From NCBI GenBank assembly GCA_045546735.1, contig JAZQDJ010000008.1, positions 1 through 21,822 on the forward strand: a DNA stretch of 21,822 bases, given 5' to 3'. Origin of the DNA: SVFI01 sp045546735. GTDB lineage: Bacteria; Bacillota; Clostridia; Lachnospirales; Lachnospiraceae. The translations under genes and the position numbers were made by a program. Below are positions 1-7,219 of this stretch, one piece after another. Position 1 is the stretch's first letter, and each line of letters starts with the position of its first letter. The notes below the pieces were generated by a model. The model had not been told where the DNA came from, made no database searches, and saw only the letters and a program-made list of their open reading frames with translations.

Positions 1-1087
1 CCTGTGTGATAATTGCCTCTTTAAAATCTCCGGCTTTGTAAATTGTAAGCGGTAATTGTTTTAACAACTCGCCAAATGCCAATCTCTCTCCCTTTGTCAA
101 CTCATTCACTTTCTTATCCGGAGAAATTCCGGACAATTCTATTATAACAGGAATTAAACGCGACGGTAACAAATCAGACAAAGAATTTTTAAACTGTTTT
201 TTGTTTGCCTGTTCAAAATCGCGCAAAATCCGCTTATCAAGCTGTTCCTGTGTCAATGCAGGTTTTAAATCAAGAGTTAGCGTAAGCTTACCTTTTTGAA
301 GCTGTTTTACAATCTTGCTGCTGGCGCTCAAAATCAAAGGTCCGCTCACACCGAAGTGCGTAAATAGCATCTCTCCAAAGCCTTCATACAAAACTTTTTT
401 TCCGTTTTTGATTTTTGCCGAAACATTACGAAGCGACAATCCCATGAGTTCATGACACCATGTCTCCTCTGTACAAAGCGGAACAAGTGCCGGGTATAAT
501 TCTGTCACTTTATGTCCTGTCTTCTCTGCCATTTTAAGACCTGAACCGTTCGCACCGGTAAGCGGATAAGAAACTCCTCCCGTAGCCAGCAAAACACAGT
601 CTGCCTCTGCACATTTCCCGTTCGCAAGCATGACGCCTGTACAGACCGCTTTTTCCTCATCCGACATCTTTTCAGCCATACGCACTGCGCTCACAGCAGT
701 ATTTAAATGAACTTCCACACCAAGCCTGCGCATCTCATACTCCAATGCGCGGATAATATCCGAAGAATGGTCACTTTGAGGAAAAACACGATTCCCACGT
801 TCTACCTTCAAACGCACACCTATTTCCTCAAAAAAATCCATACATTTTTGCGCATCAAAATCATAAAATGCACTATACAGAAACTTCGGATTTGAAATCA
901 CGTTGGCCAACAACTCTTCACAATCAGAGTCATTTGTTACATTACAACGGCCTTTTCCTGTGATAAAAAGTTTTTTCCCGAGTTTCTCGTTTTGCTCATA
1001 TAATGTCACCTTATTTCCGGCCCTCGCAGCTGTAATCGCTGCCATCATTCCGGCCGGACCGCCGCCGACTATGATTATCTTTTTCAT
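1..1087 (-). CDS. FAD-dependent oxidoreductase of the HI0933/BaiN family, 3' end missing
   Basis: Open reading frame that starts at ATG 1087 and runs off the left edge after about 362 codons; family members are about 400-420 residues, so only the C-terminal end is missing. The N-terminus has the dinucleotide-binding GGGPAG motif (residues 8-13) of an FAD Rossmann fold. Residues 44-52, GKGRCNVTN, are the family signature, and further on come the typical PALVPL and THFGVSGPLIL segments. Members are flavoproteins annotated as NAD(P)/FAD-dependent or aminoacetone oxidases; the physiological substrate is usually unknown and cannot be read here. The ribosome site AAGGA lies inside the last codons of the rpiR-type gene upstream, with only 4 bases between that stop and this start, so the two are probably co-transcribed and translationally coupled. 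Confidence 0.9.
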   Translation of the reverse strand, partial: MKKIIIVGGGPAGMMAAITAARAGNKVTLYEQNEKLGKKLFITGKGRCNVTNDSDCEELLANVISNPKFLYSAFYDFDAQKCMDFFEEIGVRLKVERGNRVFPQSDHSSDIIRALEYEMRRLGVEVHLNTAVSAVRMAEKMSDEEKAVCTGVMLANGKCAEADCVLLATGGVSYPLTGANGSGLKMAEKTGHKVTELYPALVPLCTEETWCHELMGLSLRNVSAKIKNGKKVLYEGFGEMLFTHFGVSGPLILSASSKIVKQLQKGKLTLTLDLKPALTQEQLDKRILRDFEQANKKQFKNSLSDLLPSRLIPVIIELSGISPDKKVNELTKGERLAFGELLKQLPLTIYKAGDFKEAIITQ

Positions 1088-1091
1088 AGTA

Positions 1092-2009
1092 TCATTCCTT
1101 AGTCAAAGAATTATCCAACATCGGTTCATCATCAATAAAATTAATTTCATCATTTAAATAAACCTGATAATCTCCCCAGACTCTCTCCAATTCTTTTAAG
1201 TTATCTCTCGTCTGATCCGGTGCCTTCACGCAAAGCGCAACCACAAGTGCATTAATTAAACTCAGCGGTGCAACAAGCGAATCTACGATAGAAAGCATAT
1301 CGCTTCTTGCAAGAAGACTGCACGAAGAGTATAAACTCATCGGCGAATGTTCTGTATCTGTAATAGAAATCACCTTTGCATTTCTATCTCTTGCAAACTC
1401 CATTGCTTTCAACGTTCTCATAGAATAACGCGGAAAACTGATGCCTATTACAACATCTTCTTCCGACACACGAATCATCTGCTCAAAAAGTTCTGTCATA
1501 GACGTTGTACGCAGCATAATAACATCACCGCGAATCATCGAAAGATAAAACCCCAAAAAGTTTGCCAACGGTTCACAACTTCGAAGTCCGATGATATATA
1601 CATGTTTTGCCTTTAAAATACAGTCAACGGCCATTTCAAATGCAGCAGGATTTAGATTTTCCATTGTATGGGCAATCTTATCCATATCCGCCTGCAAAAC
1701 AGAAGTCACAAGTTCCGACTGCGAACTGTTACCGTATTTCACACCGACCTTCTGAACATTGCTCCACTTTCCCTGCACCCACTCTTCGAGTGCTTTTTGG
1801 AATTCCGGATAACCATTATATCCCAATACAGACGCAAAACGGACAACCGTTGATTCACTGACATTTATCTCTGCTCCAAGCTTTGCCGCCGTCATAAACA
1901 CCGCGCTGTCATAATGCTCTGTAATATATGCAGCAATCTTCTTTTGTCCTTTGCTCAGCTTATCATATTTCATTTCAATTCTGGCGATTATATCTACCGT
2001 CTTTGCCAT
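1092..2009 (-). CDS. MurR/RpiR family transcriptional regulator (HTH + SIS domain)
   Basis: A 305-residue protein with the two-domain layout of RpiR regulators. An N-terminal helix-turn-helix (about residues 15-75) contains AAKLGAEINVSESTVVRF, the typical recognition region. A C-terminal SIS sugar-phosphate binding domain (about 128-260) starts at HVYIIGLRSCEPLA. Such proteins sense phosphosugars and control sugar or amino-sugar genes, but no sugar gene is nearby, so the ligand is unknown. The ATG at 2009 follows GGGGTGA. The gene starts 26 bases after the tetR stop and overlaps the ribosome site of the FAD oxidoreductase, which suggests a tetR-rpiR-oxidoreductase transcript. It ends with TGA. 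Confidence 0.9.
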   Translation of the reverse strand: MAKTVDIIARIEMKYDKLSKGQKKIAAYITEHYDSAVFMTAAKLGAEINVSESTVVRFASVLGYNGYPEFQKALEEWVQGKWSNVQKVGVKYGNSSQSELVTSVLQADMDKIAHTMENLNPAAFEMAVDCILKAKHVYIIGLRSCEPLANFLGFYLSMIRGDVIMLRTTSMTELFEQMIRVSEEDVVIGISFPRYSMRTLKAMEFARDRNAKVISITDTEHSPMSLYSSCSLLARSDMLSIVDSLVAPLSLINALVVALCVKAPDQTRDNLKELERVWGDYQVYLNDEINFIDDEPMLDNSLTKE

Positions 2010-2035
2010 AACGTCACCCCATATCTTTTATATGC

Positions 2036-2590
2036 CTATACGTTTTTTTCATACATCTCTCTCAGCAGTCGTACAGTTTCATCCTCCGGAAGATCATAAT
2101 CTCCCGTAATAGCCATCCCTGCTGCACCGTGAATAAAAATCCACATCTTCATAAAAAGTTCTCCCGGGTCTTTTGCCCCCAAAGTTTTCGCACGTGAAAT
2201 CTCTTTCATAAAAGCACCTGTCGAACCATTTAACAATTCATATAAACTTTTTCCGTATCTTTCTTTTGACAAGAACAACAAATAGAAAAGTTGTGAATGC
2301 TTCATCGCAAAATCAATATACGCCATACCAAAACGGACAAACGGTTTATCTTCCGCCGGATGCGCTTTGCAGTACTCTACATAGAAATCCGAAAAGAAAC
2401 GGATTGCCATTTCAAAAATCTCTTTGTGAAGCTGCTCCATGTTTTCATAAATGCGAAAAATCGGTTGTGTGGAACAGCCCGCTTTATCTGCAAGTTTTCT
2501 TGCTGTAACCGCACTCATTCCTTCTGTTTTTGTAATCTCAAATGCTGCTTTTTGAATCATTTCTTTTGTAACACTAATCTTTCTTGCCAT
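2036..2590 (-). CDS. TetR/AcrR family transcriptional regulator
   Basis: A 184-residue protein of normal TetR length. The N-terminal helix-turn-helix spans about residues 10-58 and includes VTARKLADKAGCSTQPIFRIYEN, the characteristic TetR recognition helix followed by the F/Y-x-Y-F-like element. The C-terminal part is an all-helical ligand-binding and dimer domain with no recognisable ligand. The start at 2590 follows a GAGGTGA ribosome site. Its promoter carries a 14-bp palindrome just after the -10, and the same palindrome occurs twice in the promoter of the thioesterase gene immediately upstream, so the protein probably represses itself and the thioesterase (inference). It ends with TAG, a normal stop here. 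Confidence 0.92.
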   Translation of the reverse strand: MARKISVTKEMIQKAAFEITKTEGMSAVTARKLADKAGCSTQPIFRIYENMEQLHKEIFEMAIRFFSDFYVEYCKAHPAEDKPFVRFGMAYIDFAMKHSQLFYLLFLSKERYGKSLYELLNGSTGAFMKEISRAKTLGAKDPGELFMKMWIFIHGAAGMAITGDYDLPEDETVRLLREMYEKNV

Positions 2591-2619
2591 AGCTTTTCAC
2601 CTCATAAAAATAGACCAGA

Positions 2620-2633
2620 ATAACGTATGTATC
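2620..2633. promoter_or_regulatory. Weak second half-site next to the tetR operator
   Basis: ATAACGTATGTATC abuts the strong palindrome at 2634-2647 and matches 9 of the 12 defined positions of RTAACA-NN-TGTTAY. It is the partner that, with the main site, forms the larger inverted repeat of the tetR leader (arms 2612-2624 and 2643-2655, 12 of 13 positions complementary). It could be a low-affinity second dimer site or simply part of an RNA hairpin. Confidence 0.35.
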
Positions 2634-2647
2634 ATAACACTTGTTAT
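2634..2647. promoter_or_regulatory. Putative TetR operator at the tetR promoter
   Basis: ATAACACTTGTTAT is a perfect palindrome with a two-base centre (ATAACA-NN-TGTTAT). It begins inside the -10 hexamer of the tetR promoter and covers the probable start of transcription, the expected place for a repressor. The same palindrome with one or two changed end bases occurs at 3149-3162 and 3193-3206 in front of the thioesterase gene. Size and symmetry fit a TetR-dimer site; binding by this TetR is inferred from proximity and repetition. Confidence 0.72.
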
Positions 2648-2674
2648 TCTAGTCTGTTTTTCTTCATTTGTCAA
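2646..2674 (-). promoter_or_regulatory. Promoter of tetR (TTGACA-17-TAGAAT)
   Basis: On the minus strand a consensus -35 TTGACA (2674-2669) is followed after 17 bases by TAGAAT (2651-2646), placing transcription start near 2640, about 50 bases before the tetR ATG. The palindromic operator overlaps the end of the -10. No terminator is visible between the thioesterase stop at 2696 and this promoter, so some tetR transcript could also come from the thioesterase promoter. Confidence 0.75.
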
Positions 2675-2695
2675 TATTATGTGAACCACTTTTTA

Positions 2696-3124
2696 TCATT
2701 TTTCTTCGCTGATTCCCGAAACAAAGCCCTCATAGATATCTAGGTATGCTTTTTTTATGTTGACCGGCATCAACTTCGAATCAACAAAGCCGTGTTCCGA
2801 ACTTCCTGTCGCATGTAATTCACCTGTCGCTTTATTACGCACCTCATAAACCACATTGAACTTAACCCCTCTGAAATCCTGTATTTTCATACATATCTGA
2901 AAAGTGTCCCCGTAGCGGAATGCCTTCTTATATTTACACGAAACACCGAGCACCGGAATCAGGAGTCCCTTTCTTTCCATTTCATCATAAGGAAGACCGA
3001 TTTGTTTCAAAAACTCGATACGGGCCTCTTCAAACCAGCGGATATAATTCGAATGATGAACAATCCCCATCTGGTCTGTTTCATAATAATAAATCTCCCT
3101 TTCATATGGCTTATAACTGTTCAT
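2696..3124 (-). CDS. Acyl-CoA thioesterase, hotdog fold (YbgC/FadM type)
   Basis: A 142-residue single-hotdog protein. The signature Y-x-x-D-Q-M-G-I-V-H-H-S-N-Y lies at residues 14-27 and is the 4-hydroxybenzoyl-CoA thioesterase-type active site, with Asp17 as the likely catalytic residue, followed by RWFEEAR on the long helix. These enzymes hydrolyse acyl-CoA (sometimes acyl-ACP) thioesters in the cytoplasm; chain length cannot be told. I start at the ATG at 3124, not the in-frame ATG at 3145, because AGAGGT at 3136-3131 is 6 bases upstream of 3124 and the conserved sequence begins soon after. It stands alone between the decarboxylase terminator and the tetR promoter. Its own promoter carries two copies of the palindrome also found at tetR, so it is the prime candidate target of that regulator. 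Confidence 0.9.
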   Translation of the reverse strand: MNSYKPYEREIYYYETDQMGIVHHSNYIRWFEEARIEFLKQIGLPYDEMERKGLLIPVLGVSCKYKKAFRYGDTFQICMKIQDFRGVKFNVVYEVRNKATGELHATGSSEHGFVDSKLMPVNIKKAYLDIYEGFVSGISEEK

Positions 3125-3148
3125 TTTTCTACCTCTTTTTATCATTTT

Positions 3149-3162
3149 ATAACAAATGTTAC
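3149..3162. promoter_or_regulatory. Putative TetR operator, proximal copy (thioesterase leader)
   Basis: ATAACAAATGTTAC lies in the untranslated leader just ahead of the thioesterase ribosome site. It is the exact inverted copy of the site at 3193-3206; with the flanking base the two form perfect 15-nt arms (3148-3162 and 3193-3207) separated by 30 bases. Centres are 44 bp apart, close to four helical turns, which would allow two repressor dimers on one face or a hairpin in the RNA. Confidence 0.68.
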
Positions 3163-3192
3163 TATGCTGTTTTTACGGCCCAAAATAAGCCG

Positions 3193-3206
3193 GTAACATT
3201 TGTTAT
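3193..3206. promoter_or_regulatory. Putative TetR operator, distal copy overlapping the -10
   Basis: GTAACATTTGTTAT covers the -10 hexamer TATAAC of the thioesterase promoter. It matches the tetR-promoter palindrome in both half-sites except for one end base. Having a copy at the -10 of both promoters supports a common repressor. Confidence 0.7.
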
Positions 3207-3230
3207 ATTTTCCTTTTGTTTTTTGTTCAA
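3202..3230 (-). promoter_or_regulatory. Promoter of the thioesterase gene (TTGAAC-17-TATAAC)
   Basis: On the minus strand TTGAAC (3230-3225) is followed after exactly 17 bases by TATAAC (3207-3202), giving a start near 3195 and a leader of about 70 bases to the ATG at 3124. The -10 lies inside a palindromic site. The stretch from here to the terminator at 3394 holds no gene and no further signal that I can see. Confidence 0.65.
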
Positions 3231-3356
3231 AATCATGCAAATAACGCTTGTTTTTCCTGCATCGCTGCAAATCACATGGTTTTTACTGCAAAATGTCTTT
3301 CATTTTCAGCATTTAGTGTAACAGTTTTTTAGGCGTTTTGCAAGAAAACCATGCAA

Positions 3357-3394
3357 CATAAAAAGAGCTCTTGCAATACTTGCAAGAGCTCTTT
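3357..3394 (-). terminator. Rho-independent terminator of the decarboxylase operon
   Basis: Perfect 15-bp inverted repeat (arms 3362-3376 and 3380-3394, AAAGAGCTCTTGCAA and its complement) with a 3-base loop. On the minus strand the stem is followed by a run of T, as required for the operon ending at 3415. It starts 20 bases after the stop of the OadA-type gene. Confidence 0.9.
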
Positions 3395-3414
3395 GTCTCA
3401 TTTCTCTGGCCGGA

Positions 3415-4836
3415 TTATACCGGATAAGCACCGTTTGCTGTATCAGCTTTTGATAAATCAACTTTATCCTGCTGTGCTTTACGATACTTGAAGAAGTCAA
3501 CAGCAACCTGTGGGAACAAAGCGTATGATAATACGTCTTCATCCTGCTGTTTCCATTCTTTCATTTCTGATTCAAGTTTATCCATTTCGTTTTCAATAAG
3601 GTCCGCCGGACGACATGTAATTCTTTCTTCACCCGGAATAACTTTATCAATAACTTCCTGACTCATAGGTTTTACAGTCTGACCATATTTTCCGCGTAAT
3701 ACGTCTTTTGTCTGGTCAGTAGCCATTTTGTATCTCTCTCCCATAAGAACGTTAAATACAGCCTGTGTACCAACGATCTGTGATGAAGGAGTTACAAGTG
3801 GCGGTTCACCGAGATCTTTACGAACTGCAGGAATTTCTTTTAATACGTCATAATATTTATCTTCTGCATTCTGCTCTTTTAACTGGCTAACCATGTTAGA
3901 AAGCATTCCTCCCGGTACCTGGTATAACAATGTCTTGATATCAACACCCATTACCTTCGGATTCAAGAGACCTGATGCAAGGCACTCGTCTCTGTATGGT
4001 CTGAAGTAATCAGCGATTTCTGCCAATAAGTTCTGATCGAATCCTGTATCGTATTCTGTGCCCTTGAATGTCTCAACCATAACTTCTGTTGCCGGCTGAG
4101 ATGTTCCGAGTGCAAACGGACTCATAGCACAATCGATTACGTCTACACCTGCTTCTACTGCTTTTAAGTATGTCATAGAAGCAACACCTGATGTATAGTG
4201 TGTATGTAACTGAATCGGAAGTTTTGTTACTTCCTTCATGGATTTAATAAGTTCTGCAGCTTTGTACGGAACCAAGAGACCTGCCATATCTTTGATACAG
4301 ATAGAATCCGCACCCATCTCTTCGATTTTCTTAGCCATGTCTGTCCAGTAATCCATTGTATAGGCGTCACCGAGTGTGTAAGAAAGGGCAATCTGTGCAT
4401 GACCTCTTCCTTCACGCTGTTTGATTTTGTTTGTAGAATTAACTGCTGCTTCTAAGTTACGAAGGTCATTGAGACAGTCGAAAATACGAATAATATCAAT
4501 ACCGTTTGCAACAGATCTTTCAACGAAAGCATCTACTACGTCATCAGCGTATGGTCTGTAACCTAAAATGTTCTGTCCTCTGAATAACATCTGAAGAGGT
4601 GTGTTAGGACATCCGTCTTTAATTTTACGAAGTCTGTCCCATGGATCTTCTTTTAAGAAACGAAGGGACGCATCAAATGTTGCACCACCCCAGCACTCAA
4701 GAGAATTGTATCCTACTTTGTCAAGCTTCTCTAAAATAGGAAGCATGAATTCTGTTGGCATTCTTGTTGCAATCAATGACTGATGCGCATCACGTAATAT
4801 GGTTTCGGTAATTTTTACCGGTCTTTTTTCTGCCAT
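3415..4836 (-). CDS. oadA: OadA-type (5S) carboxyltransferase subunit without biotin domain
   Basis: A 473-residue TIM-barrel carboxyltransferase of the oxaloacetate decarboxylase alpha / pyruvate carboxylase B / transcarboxylase 5S family. The start ETILRDAHQSLIATRM gives the metal ligand Asp16; SICIKDMAGL gives Lys182, the lysine carbamylated in 5S; LHTHYTSG gives ligands His211 and His213. It moves a carboxyl group between biotin and pyruvate/oxaloacetate. Full-length OadA is about 590 residues with a fused C-terminal biotinyl domain; this one ends before it, and the biotin domain is the separate gene at 6065-6436. It is last in the operon, with AGGAGG before ATG 4836, and is followed by a terminator. 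Direction in vivo (oxaloacetate decarboxylation or transcarboxylation) is not decided by sequence. Confidence 0.92.
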   Translation of the reverse strand: MAEKRPVKITETILRDAHQSLIATRMPTEFMLPILEKLDKVGYNSLECWGGATFDASLRFLKEDPWDRLRKIKDGCPNTPLQMLFRGQNILGYRPYADDVVDAFVERSVANGIDIIRIFDCLNDLRNLEAAVNSTNKIKQREGRGHAQIALSYTLGDAYTMDYWTDMAKKIEEMGADSICIKDMAGLLVPYKAAELIKSMKEVTKLPIQLHTHYTSGVASMTYLKAVEAGVDVIDCAMSPFALGTSQPATEVMVETFKGTEYDTGFDQNLLAEIADYFRPYRDECLASGLLNPKVMGVDIKTLLYQVPGGMLSNMVSQLKEQNAEDKYYDVLKEIPAVRKDLGEPPLVTPSSQIVGTQAVFNVLMGERYKMATDQTKDVLRGKYGQTVKPMSQEVIDKVIPGEERITCRPADLIENEMDKLESEMKEWKQQDEDVLSYALFPQVAVDFFKYRKAQQDKVDLSKADTANGAYPV

Positions 4837-4867
4837 TTATTTTTCCTCCTGTTTTTATCAATTAAAT

Positions 4868-6019
4868 TTAGAATACTCCGAATACAGCCATGAATGTTCC
4901 GGCTGCAACAGCTGTACCGATAACTCCGGCAACGTTAGGTCCCATCGCATGCATGAGAAGGAAGTTTGTAGGGTCATACTCTGCACCAACCTTCTGGGAA
5001 ACACGAGCTGCCATAGGAACTGCGGAAACTCCGGCAGAACCGATCAGCGGATTAACTTTACCTTTTGTCATAATACACATTAACTTACCGAATAAAACTC
5101 CGGCCGCTGTACCGAATGCGAAAGCAATCAAACCAAGAATAACGATTTTGATTGTATCCCAGTTAAGGAATGCTTCTGCACTTGTTGTAGCACCTACGGA
5201 AGTACCGAGCAGGATAACTACAATGTACATAAGAGCGTTGGATGCAGTTTCCGTAAGCTGACGAACTACTCCCGACTCTCTGAATAAGTTACCGAGCATC
5301 AACATACCAACAAGCGGAGCTGTTGTCGGAAGAATCAAACATACAACAATTGTAACAATAATCGGGAATAAAATCTTCTCGAGTTTAGAAACCGGACGAA
5401 GCTGTCCCATTTTTATCTTACGCTCTTTTTCTGTTGTAAGTAATTTCATAATCGGCGGCTGGATAATCGGCACGAGCGACATATAAGAATATGCTGCCAC
5501 GGCAATCGGTCCGAGAAGCGATGTCTGTCCGAGCTTACCTGCAAGGAAAATAGACGTAGGTCCGTCAGCACCACCGATGATGGAAATAGCTGCTGCAGCT
5601 TTGTCATTAAATCCGAGCGCAATTGCTCCGAAGTAAGCTGCGAAAATACCGAACTGAGCTGATGCACCGAGCAGGAAACTCTTCGGGTTTGCGATAAGCG
5701 GACCAAAGTCTGTCATCGCACCTACACCCATGAAGATGAGGGATGGCATGATAGCCCATTCATCTAAAAGATAGAAATAATAAAGTAAACCACCGACTCC
5801 GTTTGGTGAATCTTCAATACTCATCATGATATCTGGGTAAATATTTACCAAAAGCATACCGAATGCAATCGGAAGTAAGAGCAACGGCTCAAACTCTTTT
5901 GCAATCGCCAGGTATAAGAATACACAAGCCACTACAATCATGATGTAGTTACCAATAGTAAGATTGAAGAAAGCCGTCTGGTGTACAAGATTATCTAACG
6001 TAGTTATAATGTAATCCAT
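4868..6019 (-). CDS. oadB: Sodium-translocating decarboxylase beta subunit (OadB/MmdB/GcdB family)
   Basis: A 383-residue hydrophobic membrane protein with many transmembrane segments, the usual size for the family. The conserved GGADGPTSIFLAGKL (from residue 149, Asp152) is the segment whose Asp is essential in characterised OadB. The C-terminal GSAGVSAVPMAARVSQKVG and NFLLMHAMGPNVAGVIGTAVAAG blocks are also family hallmarks. It decarboxylates carboxybiotin at the membrane and uses the energy to export Na+. The start at 6019 follows AGGAGGT. It sits between the biotin carrier and the OadA-type gene. The family cannot be split safely into oxaloacetate, methylmalonyl-CoA or glutaconyl-CoA pumps from this subunit; the symbol is generic. 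Confidence 0.95.
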   Translation of the reverse strand: MDYIITTLDNLVHQTAFFNLTIGNYIMIVVACVFLYLAIAKEFEPLLLLPIAFGMLLVNIYPDIMMSIEDSPNGVGGLLYYFYLLDEWAIMPSLIFMGVGAMTDFGPLIANPKSFLLGASAQFGIFAAYFGAIALGFNDKAAAAISIIGGADGPTSIFLAGKLGQTSLLGPIAVAAYSYMSLVPIIQPPIMKLLTTEKERKIKMGQLRPVSKLEKILFPIIVTIVVCLILPTTAPLVGMLMLGNLFRESGVVRQLTETASNALMYIVVILLGTSVGATTSAEAFLNWDTIKIVILGLIAFAFGTAAGVLFGKLMCIMTKGKVNPLIGSAGVSAVPMAARVSQKVGAEYDPTNFLLMHAMGPNVAGVIGTAVAAGTFMAVFGVF

Positions 6020-6064
6020 TTGTCGACCTCCTGTTATTTGTCGTTTGCTTTACTAAAAGACGTA

Positions 6065-6436
6065 TTAGTTTAATGTTGCAAGAACTGCACCTGCTTCAAC
6101 AGGATCGCCAACACCTACACTAATGCTTGCAACTGTTCCGTCTTCCGGAGCAACAACAGGAATCTCCATTTTCATAGCTTCAAGGATGATTACTGTATCA
6201 CCTTTCTTAACAGCCTGTCCAACACTTGCTTCTACTTTGAACACTTTACCTGCTGCACCTGCTTCAATTTTGATGCTTCCTGCTGCACCTGTTGCTGCAG
6301 GAGCTGCTGCAGGAGCTGCTTTCGGAGCAGCTTTCGGAGCTGCCTTAGGAGCTGCTGCTACAGCACCTGAAGTAGCGCCTTCTTCAACTACTACATCGTA
6401 TACGTTTCCGTTCACGGTAATTGTATAATTTTTCAT
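6065..6436 (-). CDS. Biotin carrier protein (biotinyl domain, 1.3S/gamma type)
   Basis: A 123-residue protein in three parts. Residues 1-20 are a short beta segment, MKNYTITVNGNVYDVVVEEG. Residues 21-50 form a flexible Ala-Pro-Lys linker built from AAPK repeats, also visible as short tandem repeats in the DNA. Residues 53-123 are the biotinyl domain with EAMKM, so Lys89 carries biotin. It shuttles CO2 between the carboxyltransferases and the membrane beta subunit. It resembles the 1.3S subunit of transcarboxylase and the gamma subunits of MmdC/GcdC. AGGAGG precedes ATG 6436. It is the only biotin domain in the operon, so both carboxyltransferases would have to share it. Confidence 0.96.
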   Translation of the reverse strand: MKNYTITVNGNVYDVVVEEGATSGAVAAAPKAAPKAAPKAAPAAAPAATGAAGSIKIEAGAAGKVFKVEASVGQAVKKGDTVIILEAMKMEIPVVAPEDGTVASISVGVGDPVEAGAVLATLN

Positions 6437-6455
6437 CTTAATTTCCTCCTGTTAA

Positions 6456-7202
6456 TTAGGCATTCTGCCATTTGTTTCTGTTTACTTTACGTACGCTTCT
6501 GATAACTACACCATCAGAAGAACCGCCGTTTGCAGCTTCATACGCCGCAATAGCTGCAGAGATGACTGCGATAAGTTCTGTATCATCAGCTTCTTCTGCC
6601 GCAACAATCTGTGCAATTGTATTATCTACTGATTTCTCTGTCTCTGATTTCTTTTCTTTCTTTTCGAATTTAGAAATCAATGAGAAACTGGAGATAATCA
6701 AACTGATAAGAATTAACACGATAAATACGGTACCCATACCAAGGAGGGTATTGAGTGCTGCATTTGTCATCTTCTCTCCCATCGTGTAATTTACATTTAC
6801 AACCATGGAGATAATAATATAATCCTTGGAATTATAAATAAGTTCCACATCGGCCGTTCTCGGGTTTCCATTCGGATCGAGGGCCGAACCTGTAATCGCT
6901 GTATTTACAATCACTTCGTCGCCGTCAATCTTAACCTTATGTCCGGTCGTTTCTACATAACTGCCTAACTCTTCCATACCGCTTTCCCAGCTGTCAAACA
7001 CCGGTGCAAGCGTTTCATCGTATGCAACGTACTCTGCTGCAGCACCCTGCTCTACGATTTCTTTTACCTGACCGATATAGGAATCGGCTACTTCCACAGC
7101 AGCAAGCTGCTCATCTGTCATAGCCTCTGTTTCCGCATTTGTACACGCTGTCAGTCCGAGAAGACAGGCAATCATACCTAATACTAATAATCTTTTTTTC
7201 AT
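6456..7202 (-). CDS. OadG-like anchor subunit with N-terminal lipoprotein domain
   Basis: A 248-residue protein. Residues 1-20 are a lipoprotein signal ending in the lipobox LTAC (Cys20). Residues 21-145 form an extracytoplasmic domain with no name that I recognise. One transmembrane helix lies at about 152-174 (TLLGMGTVFIVLILISL...). A charged linker leads to a C-terminal segment, ELIAVISAAIAAYE then VVIRSVRKV, that is the tail of OadG/MmdD subunits. OadG is normally about 80-120 residues and ties the soluble carboxyltransferase and biotin parts to the pump. The added outer domain roughly doubles the length. The start at 7202 follows AAAGGATG. It is second in the operon. Confidence 0.85.
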   Translation of the reverse strand: MKKRLLVLGMIACLLGLTACTNAETEAMTDEQLAAVEVADSYIGQVKEIVEQGAAAEYVAYDETLAPVFDSWESGMEELGSYVETTGHKVKIDGDEVIVNTAITGSALDPNGNPRTADVELIYNSKDYIIISMVVNVNYTMGEKMTNAALNTLLGMGTVFIVLILISLIISSFSLISKFEKKEKKSETEKSVDNTIAQIVAAEEADDTELIAVISAAIAAYEAANGGSSDGVVIRSVRKVNRNKWQNA

Positions 7203-7219
7203 ATTAAGTACATCCTTTC

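Noticed and set aside
3231..3356. Small RNA or small gene between the terminator and thioesterase promoter
   Set aside because: No ribosome site, promoter or stable hairpin seen; the plus-strand frames across it have no support.
6300..6365. Tandem repeat in the biotin carrier gene as a mobile or satellite repeat
   Set aside because: It simply encodes the Ala-Pro-Lys linker (AAPK units) that is normal between the halves of such proteins.
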